This document shows, in pieces, positions 6,440 to 6,449 of a DNA stretch of 6,449 nucleotides. Both the position numbers and the translations under genes were made by a program. The notes under the pieces were generated by a model. The model made no database searches. It was not told the origin of the DNA and worked only from the letters and a program-made list of their open reading frames with translations. Position 1 is the stretch's first letter; every line of letters begins with the position of its first letter. Location of the stretch: assembly GCA_023451915.1 (NCBI GenBank), contig JAEXXS010000190.1:1-6449 (forward strand), given 5' to 3'. Source of the DNA: Pseudomonadota bacterium. GTDB taxonomy: Bacteria > Pseudomonadota > Alphaproteobacteria > Rhizobiales > Rhizobiaceae.

Positions 6440-6448
6440 GCGGTGCTC
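6428..6448 (+). terminator. Inverted repeat around the LysR stop codon, possible terminator stem
   Basis: GAGCACCGC and GCGGTGCTC form a perfect 9-bp GC-rich stem whose 3-base loop is the TGA stop codon itself. The window ends one base later, so whether a T-run follows cannot be seen. It could be an intrinsic terminator, possibly serving a convergent gene too, or simply a hairpin that stabilises the mRNA end. Confidence 0.45.
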
Positions 6449-6449
6449 A

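Overview
The window carries four protein genes and fits a GC-rich alphaproteobacterium of the Brucella/Ochrobactrum type. This placement is inference: the transporter is very close to MexF of Pseudomonas and, from memory, to the BepFG pump of Brucella. No search was run. There is no RNA gene, insertion sequence, CRISPR array or replication origin.

Three genes lie on the minus strand and read from about 5398 down to 8: a small alpha/beta-hydrolase-fold protein (4583-5398), a periplasmic adaptor (3315-4505) and an inner-membrane RND proton/drug antiporter of the HAE-1 (MexF) type (8-3193). The gaps are 77 and 121 bases and neither shows a clear terminator, so one operon is likely. No outer-membrane channel gene is present; a TolC-type protein (BepC in Brucella) would have to come from elsewhere. 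A LysR-family regulator of the CrgA-like branch (5525-6439) is divergent from the hydrolase across a 126-base gap holding three dyad elements. The simplest model is that it controls itself and the hydrolase-adaptor-pump operon.

Two things stand out. First, the hydrolase-like protein keeps its oxyanion-hole motif (HGGAF) but appears to have lost the whole catalytic triad: the nucleophile Ser is Glu in GEEAGG, the acid Asp is Cys, and the His is missing. It also has 12 cysteines in 271 residues. It may be a ligand-binding or sensing pseudoenzyme tied to the pump. Second, the adaptor-pump gap contains a long two-tier stem-loop. Both of its imperfect positions are G-U wobbles only in the minus-strand (mRNA) sense, which points to a folded RNA between the two cistrons, just upstream of a strong ribosome binding site for the pump.

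Smaller elements are a hairpin abutting the adaptor's ribosome binding site, a hairpin just after the adaptor stop codon, and a perfect 9-bp inverted repeat with the LysR stop codon as its loop at the right edge.
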